DNA of 5,984 bases from Peptococcaceae bacterium. Its GTDB lineage: Bacteria > Bacillota > Desulfitobacteriia > Desulfitobacteriales > Syntrophobotulaceae. The stretch is taken from positions 1 to 5,984 of the forward strand of contig JAAYII010000144.1 of assembly GCA_012523535.1 (NCBI GenBank), written 5' to 3'. Both the position numbers and the translations under genes were made by a program. A model generated the notes under the pieces. It searched no databases and had not been told where the DNA came from. It saw only the letters and a list, made by a program, of their open reading frames with translations. Below, piece after piece: positions 1 through 5,062 of this stretch (its first letter is position 1; each line of letters opens with the position of its first letter).

Positions 1-1010
1 ATATAGGTGCGGTGGGTGGATTTTCCGATTGCCATGGGAAGCCTGAGCTTATAGAATATCACTCTGTGCTGGGAGCTGAAATGATCAAGATATTTCCCCG
101 CGGAGAGGAATTGGCGGAAGTTCTCAGAAACCATCATAAGACTCCGGCTGACGGTGAGGATATTCCCTTGGCGGCGAAGATTATTTCCTTAGCCGATAAA
201 GTGGATCTTATGATGAGTCGTGATTTGATTACCAAGGAAGAACGCCTCCGTATATGTCGGGAGGTCTACCTTGCTGACGGTATTGAGTATTACCCGGAAG
301 TGACTAAGGCTTTTTTGCAATTGGCTAATGAAGAAGCTTTTTGGTTATATTTAAGTGGAGATCATCTTTTGGAAGCAACGGCCTCGGTTCTTTTATGGGG
401 CGACAACGATGAGGATTACAGGGATTACCGGTTTTTGGCCGAGCTGATGTATTCCGATGATTTTACCGATAAATTGGCTGAGACCTTTGCTTTTCTTATT
501 GACCAGAAGAGTGCATATACCGGCAAGCATTCCAGGAGAGTGGCGGAGAATGTTTACCTTTTGGCTCAAGGCTTGGGTTGGGATAAAGAAAAATGCCGGG
601 AGATAAAACTGGCAGGCTTGCTGCACGACCTGGGTAAAATGGCGGTACCACGAAAAGTCTTGGATAAGAAAGATCGTTTGGAAGAAGAAGAAATCCAAAT
701 CATTAAAACCCATACCTTTCATACTTATACCTTGTTATACGGGGCAAGGTTTTCTAAAAATATTGTAGAATGGGCAGCCTATCATCATGAAAGATTAGAC
801 GGGACAGGCTATCCTTTTCGCATGCCGGCGAGCAAGCTGACAACCGGAGCCCGTTTAATGACTATTGCTGATATTTTTACGGCCCTGACGGAAGATCGGC
901 CTTACCGACCGCCTATTTCCAAAGAGCAAGCCATAAAAATTCTGGAGCAAAGCGCCGGCCGGCAGGTGGACGAGGAGCTGCTTGAAGTGGCAAAGAAGAC
1001 AATGTTATAG
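1..1010 (+). CDS. Tandem HD-GYP domain phosphodiesterase, 5' end missing
   Basis: This is the C-terminal part of a probable cyclic-dinucleotide (c-di-GMP type) phosphodiesterase. The frame is open from the first base. Codons from base 3 read I-G-A, and bases 1-2 (at) would complete a GAT Asp codon, so the window probably begins inside the HD-I-G motif of a first HD domain. That domain continues with a His at 60-62, HisHis at 132-137 and LADKVD at about 189-206, but where a GYP motif would be it reads ADGEDIP, so it is degenerate. A second, complete HD-GYP domain follows: His at 528-530, HDLGK at 624-638, His at 711-713, HHERLDGTGYP at 783-815 and ADIFTAL at 867-887, so the expected metal ligands are present. 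The last motif has Thr where Asp-Ala-Leu is usual. No membrane segment is visible. The second domain is probably the active one and the first regulatory; this is inferred. The GTG at 12 is internal, not the start. Confidence 0.9.
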   Translation, partial: IGAVGGFSDCHGKPELIEYHSVLGAEMIKIFPRGEELAEVLRNHHKTPADGEDIPLAAKIISLADKVDLMMSRDLITKEERLRICREVYLADGIEYYPEVTKAFLQLANEEAFWLYLSGDHLLEATASVLLWGDNDEDYRDYRFLAELMYSDDFTDKLAETFAFLIDQKSAYTGKHSRRVAENVYLLAQGLGWDKEKCREIKLAGLLHDLGKMAVPRKVLDKKDRLEEEEIQIIKTHTFHTYTLLYGARFSKNIVEWAAYHHERLDGTGYPFRMPASKLTTGARLMTIADIFTALTEDRPYRPPISKEQAIKILEQSAGRQVDEELLEVAKKTML

Positions 1011-1050
1011 AAGAAGTTACTAGAGAAGAAGTTGCTAGAGAAGAACTGCT
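1011..1050. repeat. 15-bp tandem direct repeat, about 2.7 copies
   Basis: The unit aagaagttRctagag occurs at 1011-1025 and 1026-1040 with one difference, and a third, partial copy begins at 1041 (aagaactgcta). It fills most of the 59-bp gap between the HD-GYP stop codon and the methyltransferase start. The period is a multiple of three, and the frame leading into the methyltransferase stays open through it (reading EEVTR, EEVAR, EELLF) back to a TGA at 983, but no ATG, GTG or TTG start lies in that stretch. It is most simply a replication-slippage product. Confidence 0.8.
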
Positions 1051-1069
1051 ATTTAGGAGATGCTGGGCG

Positions 1070-1765
1070 TTGTTCTATCCCTTTGAATTGGAAAAGTATT
1101 TGGAGATGCTGCTTCCTCCCAGAGATGAGCTGCTTCTGGAAATGGAAAGGGAGGCTTTAGTGGAGACCATCCCGGTGGTAACCCCGGCGGTGGGCCATTT
1201 TTTGCAGCTGTTGCTTGAAACGGCAGGGGCCCGTTCTATATTGGAGATTGGTACGGCAACAGGTTACTCCACTATATACTTGGCCCGGGGAGCTCGTCAA
1301 ACGGGCGGTAGAGTTCTCACTATTGACATGAATAAAGGAAGAATGGACCGGGCTGTAGAATATATCGCCAAGGCCGGTTTAAAAGACTTGGTGGAATTCA
1401 GGTTTGGTAATGCCCTTAAAATTCTGCCGGAGCTCAGCGGAAGGTTTGACTTTATTTTTGTGGATGCGGCCAAGGGAGAATACAGGCAGTATGTGGAGCT
1501 AATCTTGCCGCTCATGGCGGACGGCGGGATTCTGGTGCTGGATAATGTCCTTTTTCGAGGCTGGGTGGTTCCGGGATCGGTTTATGACTCCAAGTACAAT
1601 AATATGGTTGAAACCTTAAGAGCTTTCTTGCAATACCTGGCGGAACTGCCTGGTTATAAGCTCAGCGTGCTTCCTTTCGGGGACGGATTGGCCATTGTTC
1701 GAAAAAACGGTCCCTTCGAAAAAACGCTTCCAAAGAATAGTTCCTGTAAAGAACAGAAAGAATAG
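1070..1765 (+). CDS. trmR: SAM-dependent O-methyltransferase, TrmR/YrrM type
   Basis: A 231-residue class I methyltransferase of the small O-methyltransferase family (catechol/caffeoyl-CoA OMT fold). The SAM motif I is LEIGTATGYS (residues 58-67), the ribose-binding acidic residue is D86 in TIDMN, and the metal/catalytic segments are FVDAAKGEY (D132, K135) and DNVLFRG (D158, N159). The DAAKG plus DNVLFRG pair is typical of the TrmR (YrrM) branch, which methylates 5-hydroxyuridine at the wobble position of some tRNAs to 5-methoxyuridine. That substrate is inferred from similarity; other O-methyltransferase substrates remain possible. The start is TTG at 1070, 9 nt after AGGAGA (1055-1060). The ATG at 1060 is out of frame and stops after eight codons. 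The gene lies 59 bp after the HD-GYP gene and may be co-transcribed with it. The last 30 or so residues, after AIVRK, are encoded by duplicated DNA and are probably not conserved. Confidence 0.85.
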   Translation: MFYPFELEKYLEMLLPPRDELLLEMEREALVETIPVVTPAVGHFLQLLLETAGARSILEIGTATGYSTIYLARGARQTGGRVLTIDMNKGRMDRAVEYIAKAGLKDLVEFRFGNALKILPELSGRFDFIFVDAAKGEYRQYVELILPLMADGGILVLDNVLFRGWVVPGSVYDSKYNNMVETLRAFLQYLAELPGYKLSVLPFGDGLAIVRKNGPFEKTLPKNSSCKEQKE

Positions 1766-1770
1766 TTCCT
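1698..1770. repeat. Two adjacent short duplications spanning the trmR stop codon
   Basis: The 17-bp unit ttcgaaaaaacgSYYCC is present twice back to back (1698-1714 and 1715-1731; the first 12 bases are identical). Immediately after, the 14-bp sequence aaagaatagttcct occurs at 1732-1745 and again at 1757-1770, an offset of 25 bp. The two offsets add up to 42 bp, so together they keep the reading frame, whereas each alone would shift it. The stop codon in use (1763-1765) lies in the second 14-bp copy. Confidence 0.8.
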
Positions 1771-1792
1771 ATTATATGGTTTTATAATAGTT

Positions 1793-1996
1793 TTATATTG
1801 ATGTAATTTGTTATATGATGTAATAAGTTATATCTAGTTATATCTAATTGATGAAATAAGTTATATCTAAATTGAAGTAATATGTTATTTCGAATTGGTG
1901 AAATGTGTTATATTTAATTGATGTTATATGTTATATAAAATTGATGTAAGTTATATTTAATTGATGGAATATGTTATCTCTGATTGATTAAATTTG
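1793..1996. repeat. AT-rich array of about ten imperfect 23-bp repeats
   Basis: The gap between trmR and the Lit-like gene is mostly a degenerate tandem array. Units begin at 1793, 1811, 1828, 1838, 1861, 1885, 1908, 1931, 1951 and 1974, with lengths 18, 17, 10, 23, 24, 23, 23, 20, 23 and 23. Each begins TTAT (usually TTATAT); most carry ATTGATG or a variant in the middle, and they end in aTG, aAG or tTG. There are no unique spacers, no inverted symmetry and no coding frame, so it is not a CRISPR array. It stops about 17 bp before the ATG of the next gene. It may be curved or easily melted DNA affecting expression; no convincing promoter could be fixed within it. Confidence 0.8.
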
Positions 1997-2013
1997 CCGG
2001 TTGGGGGACAGGG

Positions 2014-2847
2014 ATGAAAAACAAAAAGGCAGCAAAAAAAAAGAAAAAAGACGGTAGTTTAACTGCGGCAAAGAGGACGGCGGATGAAGCTTCAAGAATC
2101 CAAGAAGTTCAAAATAATGACGGGAGCGGGATGGGCATTCTAAGTTCGAAGCGAAATATTTTGGCAGTCTTTTTTTCTGCCTTGTGCTCGCTCGTTTTGA
2201 TTATAGTGCTCCTTTTGACTTCCGTGGAATATAATTCCTTTAATCTTGGTTTTTACAAGACTGAATACGCGAAATTAAACAGCGCTCAAACTATTGGTAT
2301 ATCCGATGAGGAACTGCTGCAGACTACTAAGGACCTTTTGACTTATATTAAAGGAAAACGGGCTGACCTGGATATGGAGGCAACCATCAAGGGAGAAAAA
2401 CGGCAGGTCTTTAATGAACGGGAAAAAACCCATATGGTTGATGTCCGCAACCTTTATATTGGGGAGCACACTTGCAAGAATATAGGAATTGCCCTTTTCC
2501 TGCTGTTTATGATGATTACTTATAAAATAAGCGGCAAACAATTTGTCCGTATCCTGGGCACGGGTTATTTGATTGCCTTTTCTGTCTGTTTGGCTTTGCT
2601 TCTGTTTATAATATTTATGATTGCCAAGGATTTTACCGCCTTTTGGACTCAGTTCCATCAATTGTTTTTCACCAATGATTTATGGCAACTGGATCCGGCT
2701 ACGGATATTCTTATCCAAATGATGCCGGAGCAGTTGTTCTCCGACTTGGTGAGCAGGATTTTACGGCTTTTCATTATAGAAACAATTATCCTGGCTATTA
2801 TGTCGTTCATAGCAGTAAAGAAATTGAACCCGGAAAAGACTGCTTAA
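2014..2847 (+). CDS. Lit-family (DUF1461/TIGR01906) integral membrane protein, probable lipoprotein intramolecular transacylase
   Basis: A 277-residue membrane protein with four predicted helices at about residues 49-70, 156-172, 182-205 and 249-268. The long loop after helix 1 has YNSFNLGFYKTEY (73-85), ISDEELL (96-102), a YIKGK segment (111-115) and REKTHMVDVR (136-145). Before helix 4 comes FHQLFFTNDLWQLDP (214-228), then MMPEQLFSD (236-244). These match the DUF1461/TIGR01906 pattern as I recall it. Lit of this family, studied in Enterococcus faecalis and Bacillus cereus, moves an acyl chain within a diacylated lipoprotein to give the lyso form. H140 and H215 are the candidate conserved histidines. 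The first 48 residues are an added lysine-rich cytoplasmic tail (KNKK, KKKKK). The start chosen is ATG 2014, with GGGGGA at 2003-2008. An in-frame TTG at 1984 lies inside the repeat array and has no ribosome site. The family assignment is firmer than the enzymatic role. Confidence 0.8.
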   Translation: MKNKKAAKKKKKDGSLTAAKRTADEASRIQEVQNNDGSGMGILSSKRNILAVFFSALCSLVLIIVLLLTSVEYNSFNLGFYKTEYAKLNSAQTIGISDEELLQTTKDLLTYIKGKRADLDMEATIKGEKRQVFNEREKTHMVDVRNLYIGEHTCKNIGIALFLLFMMITYKISGKQFVRILGTGYLIAFSVCLALLLFIIFMIAKDFTAFWTQFHQLFFTNDLWQLDPATDILIQMMPEQLFSDLVSRILRLFIIETIILAIMSFIAVKKLNPEKTA

Positions 2848-2849
2848 AG

Positions 2850-2897
2850 AAAGAGTAATATTGCTGAAATAATAAAGAGTAATATTGCTGAAATAAA
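2850..2897. repeat. 24-bp direct repeat, two copies
   Basis: Two nearly identical copies lie head to tail (2850-2873 and 2874-2897) starting three bases after the Lit-like gene's stop codon. Each holds the core ATTGCTGAAATAA (2860-2872 and 2884-2896). That core differs by one base from ATTGATGAAATAA at 1847-1859 in the array upstream of the same gene. There is no dyad, so it is not a terminator. Confidence 0.8.
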
Positions 2898-2968
2898 TTA
2901 AAATAAACATTGTTTAGAATTGCCGTAGTATAAAAATATTGTTATTAAGATTATGGAAAGGAGCAACT

Positions 2969-3718
2969 ATGGTTAGATTTGATGGACGAGAATATAATGA
3001 GATCCGACCGGTGAAGATTACCAGGGGTTATACGGAGATCCCCGAGGGGTCGGTTTTGATTGAAATAGGAAAGACCAAAGTACTGTGTACGGCCTCGGTG
3101 GAGGAGAGGGTACCGCCATTTCAAAAAGGGACCGGTAACGGCTGGGTCACGGCGGAATATTCTATGCTTCCCAGGGCAACCATGATTAGAAATCAAAGAG
3201 AGTCCACTAAAGGAAAACTCAGCGGCCGTACTATGGAAATCCAGAGACTGATCGGCCGGGCTTTACGCTCGATAGTGGATATGACCAAGCTCGGGGAACG
3301 CACGATTTGGATTGATTGCGATGTCCTGCAGGCCGACGGGGGAACAAGGACGGCATCTATCACGGGAGCTTATGTGGCTTTGGTGGATGCGGTGTCCTAT
3401 ATGCTGGCCAATAATTTAATCACCGAGAACCCGCTTCTGGACAGTATAGCGGCTGTGTCCGTGGGCAAGGTAAACGGTCAAATTGTGGTGGACCTTGCTT
3501 ATGAGGAGGATTCTCAGGCGGAAGTGGATATGAGTATTTGCATGACCGGCTCAGGCAAATTTGTGAAGATCCAAGGGACAGCGGAAGGAACGCCTTTTGA
3601 CCGGTCTGAACTGGATGCTTTTTTGGCTTTGGGAGAAGAAGGTATCAGGAAGCTGTTGGAATACCAGAGGCTGGCATTGGAGGAAAAGCATGAAAATACT
3701 GCTGGCCACCAGGAATAA
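2969..3718 (+). CDS. rph: Ribonuclease PH
   Basis: A 249-residue phosphorolytic 3'-5' exoribonuclease that trims the 3' ends of tRNA precursors, using phosphate and releasing nucleoside diphosphates; the family forms hexameric rings. The hallmarks are the N-terminal FDGREYNEIRPVKIT (4-18), WVTAEYSMLPRAT (59-71), SGRTMEIQRLIGRALR (85-100) with R87 in the expected phosphate-site position, DCDVLQADGGTRTASITGA (116-134) with the GGTRT loop at 124-128, and DLAYEEDSQAEVDMS near the C-terminus. Length is normal for bacterial RNase PH. The start is ATG 2969, 5 nt after AAAGGAG (2957-2963); the frame is open to an upstream TTG at 2939, which has no ribosome site. Its last 29 bp overlap rdgB, the same neighbour as in Bacillus subtilis. 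No good promoter was found in the 121-bp upstream gap. Confidence 0.97.
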   Translation: MVRFDGREYNEIRPVKITRGYTEIPEGSVLIEIGKTKVLCTASVEERVPPFQKGTGNGWVTAEYSMLPRATMIRNQRESTKGKLSGRTMEIQRLIGRALRSIVDMTKLGERTIWIDCDVLQADGGTRTASITGAYVALVDAVSYMLANNLITENPLLDSIAAVSVGKVNGQIVVDLAYEEDSQAEVDMSICMTGSGKFVKIQGTAEGTPFDRSELDAFLALGEEGIRKLLEYQRLALEEKHENTAGHQE

Positions 3719-4367
3719 AGGGAAAGTTGATGAATTGGCGGAACTGATCGCCAAAAGCGGACTAACAACGGGCGGTTATACAAGTGTAGCCGGCGGACAG
3801 GCAAATGGCCCAAAGGCAGGCTTTAGCATCCTGTCTTTAAACGATTTTCCCGATTTGCCGGAGATTGAGGAAAGCGGCCTTACTTTTGCTGAAAATGCCT
3901 TGCATAAAGCGCGGGTCGCTTTTGGACATACCAAAATAATGACGCTGGCCGATGATTCGGGGCTGGAAGTGGATGCCTTAAACGGGGCGCCGGGAGTTTA
4001 TTCCGCCCGTTATGCCGGGGAACCCAAGGACGATGAACGCAATATCCAAAAACTGTTGGCGGATCTGCAAGGTGTTCCGGAAGAAGCCAGGACGGCCCGT
4101 TTCCGTTGTTCTTTGGCCGTTATCATTCCGGACGGACGGGAATATTTACTGGAAGGAGTTGTAGAAGGCCGGATTTTGCAAGAAAAAAAGGGCAAAGGCG
4201 GCTTTGGCTATGATCCCGTGTTTTACCTGCCGGAACTGGGCAAGACTATGGCTGAATTGGAAATGGAAGAAAAAAATACTATAAGTCACAGAGCGCAAGC
4301 TTTCCGCCAATTAATTCCTTTATTGGAAGAAGTTTTATCTGGACAAAATCTGGGGAAGGTTTTATAA
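3690..4367 (+). CDS. rdgB: XTP/dITP pyrophosphatase (RdgB/HAM1 family)
   Basis: A 225-residue nucleotide-pool sanitising enzyme that hydrolyses XTP, ITP and dITP to monophosphates plus pyrophosphate, keeping deaminated purines out of DNA and RNA. Visible motifs: TRNKGK (7-12), the TFAENALHKA helix (65-74), LADDSGLEVDALNGAPGVYSARYAG (86-110) with D89 as the probable general base, GKGGFGYDPVF (168-178) and SHRAQAF (199-205). The start is ATG 3690 with GGAGG at 3679-3683, inside the end of rph, so the two genes are probably translationally coupled. The protein is about 25 residues longer than the usual 195-200. The excess lies mainly at residues 26-45, a Gly/Ala-rich stretch (TTGGYTSVAGG and following) between the first helix and the SILSLNDFPDLPEIEE segment, plus a short C-terminal tail. 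All catalytic motifs are intact, so activity is expected. Confidence 0.96.
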   Translation: MKILLATRNKGKVDELAELIAKSGLTTGGYTSVAGGQANGPKAGFSILSLNDFPDLPEIEESGLTFAENALHKARVAFGHTKIMTLADDSGLEVDALNGAPGVYSARYAGEPKDDERNIQKLLADLQGVPEEARTARFRCSLAVIIPDGREYLLEGVVEGRILQEKKGKGGFGYDPVFYLPELGKTMAELEMEEKNTISHRAQAFRQLIPLLEEVLSGQNLGKVL

Positions 4368-4381
4368 TATATACTCGCTGC

Positions 4382-4405
4382 GCTTCTACCTCAAGCAAAT
4401 TTTTT
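4382..4405 (+). terminator. Weak possible terminator after rdgB
   Basis: GCTT (4382-4385) can pair with AAGC (4393-4396) across a 7-nt loop, followed by a run of six T (4400-4405). A four-pair stem is too short to be convincing. Nothing better is seen between rdgB and the tRNA promoter, and the rest of 4368-4490 holds no gene or clear signal. Confidence 0.2.
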
Positions 4406-4490
4406 AGTATTATTAATTCTAGCGGCATAATCCATTCTTATTGGCAAGAAAAGTGGTAAAACACAAGCTTCAATACTGCATAAATGCTTC

Positions 4491-4519
4491 TTGACTAGCC
4501 TTTTCACTTAAGATATACT
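4491..4519 (+). promoter_or_regulatory. Sigma-A promoter of the tRNA operon
   Basis: TTGACT (4491-4496) and TATACT (4514-4519) are separated by exactly 17 bp, each one base off the sigma-70/sigma-A consensus. Transcription should start near 4526, about 14 nt before tRNA-Pro, which fits a strong stable-RNA promoter. No operator is evident. Confidence 0.85.
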
Positions 4520-4539
4520 ATTCATTGTCACAAAACCGG

Positions 4540-4616
4540 CGGGGTATAGCGCAGCTTGGTAGCGCGCCTGCCTTGGGAGCAGGAGGGCGGGGGTTCAAAT
4601 CCCTCTGCCCCGACCA
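4540..4616 (+). tRNA. tRNA-Pro (anticodon TGG)
   Basis: A 77-nt cloverleaf. Acceptor strands CGGGGTA (4540-4546) and TGCCCCG (4606-4612) pair with one G-U. Anticodon stem CCTGC/GCAGG encloses loop CTTGGGA (4572-4578) with anticodon TGG at 4574-4576. The T arm has GGTTCAAAT. Discriminator A4613 is followed by an encoded CCA (4614-4616). It is the first gene of the tRNA operon. Confidence 0.97.
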
Positions 4617-4681
4617 CTTTGAAATGACATCATGGGGATTTGGCCACTAGGGACATGACCACTGGTACTATAGAGTAATAT

Positions 4682-4758
4682 GCGCCTGTAGCTCAGCTGG
4701 ATAGAGCATCTGCCTTCTAAGCAGGTTGTCGGGAGTTCGAATCTCTCCAGGCGCGCCA
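4682..4758 (+). tRNA. tRNA-Arg (anticodon TCT)
   Basis: A 77-nt cloverleaf. Acceptor strands GCGCCTG (4682-4688) and CAGGCGC (4748-4754) pair perfectly. Anticodon stem TCTGC/GCAGG has loop CTTCTAA (4714-4720) and anticodon TCT at 4716-4718, which reads AGA and AGG. T loop is TTCGAAT; discriminator G4755 and an encoded CCA (4756-4758) follow. It lies 65 bp after tRNA-Pro with no promoter or terminator between. Confidence 0.97.
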
Positions 4759-4773
4759 TTACTTGAATTTAGA

Positions 4774-4832
4774 TTTACATTTGGATGTTCGCTGTCCGAT
4801 GCGCAAGGGACGCAGCGAATGGCTGATGTAAA
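4774..4832 (+). other. Imperfect long hairpin in the tRNA-Arg/tRNA-His spacer
   Basis: Outer arms TTTACAT (4774-4780) and ATGTAAA (4826-4832) are perfect complements. Inner arms TTCGCTG (4788-4794) and CAGCGAA (4813-4819) are also perfect complements, and TCC/GGA can add pairs near the loop. Internal loops of 7 and 6 nt separate the two stems. No T-run follows closely, so it is not an ordinary terminator. It may shape processing of the tRNA precursor or be the relic of a small inserted element. Confidence 0.6.
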
Positions 4833-4852
4833 ATTTTCAAATAAAAAATCGT

Positions 4853-4929
4853 GGTGGATATGGTGAAGCGGTTAACACACCGGATTGTGGCTCCGGCATG
4901 CGTGGGTTCAAGTCCCACTATCCACCCCA
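4853..4929 (+). tRNA. tRNA-His (anticodon GTG)
   Basis: A 77-nt tRNA including the extra G at position -1 (G4853), which pairs with C73 (4926) and is the identity mark of histidine tRNA. Acceptor strands GTGGATA (4854-4860) and TATCCAC (4919-4925) pair perfectly. Anticodon stem CCGGA/TCCGG has loop TTGTGGC (4885-4891) and anticodon GTG at 4887-4889. T arm is GTGGG/CCCAC with TTCAAGT. The CCA is encoded at 4927-4929. It is the last gene of the operon, just before the terminator. Confidence 0.97.
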
Positions 4930-4941
4930 ATAAAAAGCAAT

Positions 4942-4972
4942 ACTTCATCGGAAGATGAAGTTTATTTTTTTA
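4942..4972 (+). terminator. Intrinsic terminator of the tRNA operon
   Basis: ACTTCATC (4942-4949) and GATGAAGT (4954-4961) form a perfect 8-bp stem closed by a GGAA (GNRA-type) tetraloop. It is followed by a T-rich tract, ttatttttttat, from 4962. It lies 12 bp after the tRNA-His CCA and separates the tRNA operon from the MFS gene. Confidence 0.92.
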
Positions 4973-4997
4973 TGGGATAGTGGAGACCAGAGTGCAC

Positions 4998-5025
4998 TTG
5001 ACAAAAGAGTTATATTAAATATGAA
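4998..5025 (+). promoter_or_regulatory. Probable promoter of the MFS gene
   Basis: A perfect -35 hexamer TTGACA (4998-5003) is followed 16 bp later by TATGAA (5020-5025), a 4/6 match to the -10 box. Initiation would fall near 5031-5033, exactly at the base of the leader hairpin. The -35 is strong and the -10 moderate, so the exact -10 is uncertain. Confidence 0.55.
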
Positions 5026-5032
5026 ATTAATA

Positions 5033-5054
5033 AGGGGATTCCTCCCCTGGAGGT
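5033..5054 (+). promoter_or_regulatory. Leader with two mutually exclusive hairpins at the Shine-Dalgarno site
   Basis: AGGGGA (5033-5038) pairs perfectly with TCCCCT (5043-5048) around a TTCC loop and leaves the Shine-Dalgarno sequence GGAGGT (5049-5054) free. Alternatively CCTCC (5041-5045) pairs with GGAGG (5049-5053) around a 3-nt loop and hides it. The two stems share bases 5043-5045 and cannot coexist. This arrangement could switch translation of the MFS gene, or the 5' hairpin may simply stabilise the mRNA and keep the ribosome site open. No ligand-binding or protein-binding element is visible. Confidence 0.45.
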
Positions 5055-5062
5055 AAATGAAA

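Noticed and set aside
986..1069. N-terminal extension of the methyltransferase through the 15-bp repeats
   Set aside because: The frame is open, but no ATG, GTG or TTG codon occurs in it, and AGGAGA at 1055-1060 is well placed for TTG 1070.
1793..1996. CRISPR-like repeat array
   Set aside because: Units are directly contiguous, degenerate and AT-rich, with no unique spacers and no cas gene nearby.
1984..2013. TTG start for the Lit-like gene
   Set aside because: It lies inside the last repeat unit with no Shine-Dalgarno sequence; ATG 2014 has a G-rich ribosome site and leads straight into the protein.
2003..2013. GGGGGACAGGG as a REP-like or transposase-associated motif
   Set aside because: Only one copy, with no inverted partner and no transposase; it is better explained as the ribosome-binding region.
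2910..2948. Promoter for rph (TTGTTT with TATAAA, or TTGCCG-17-TATTAA)
   Set aside because: The first pair has only a 13-bp spacer. The second has two weak 4/6 boxes and would start transcription on the ribosome site itself.
4617..4681. CCACTAGG/CCACTGGT repeat between tRNA-Pro and tRNA-Arg
   Set aside because: An eight-base imperfect direct repeat is within chance expectation, and no stable hairpin or promoter was found there.
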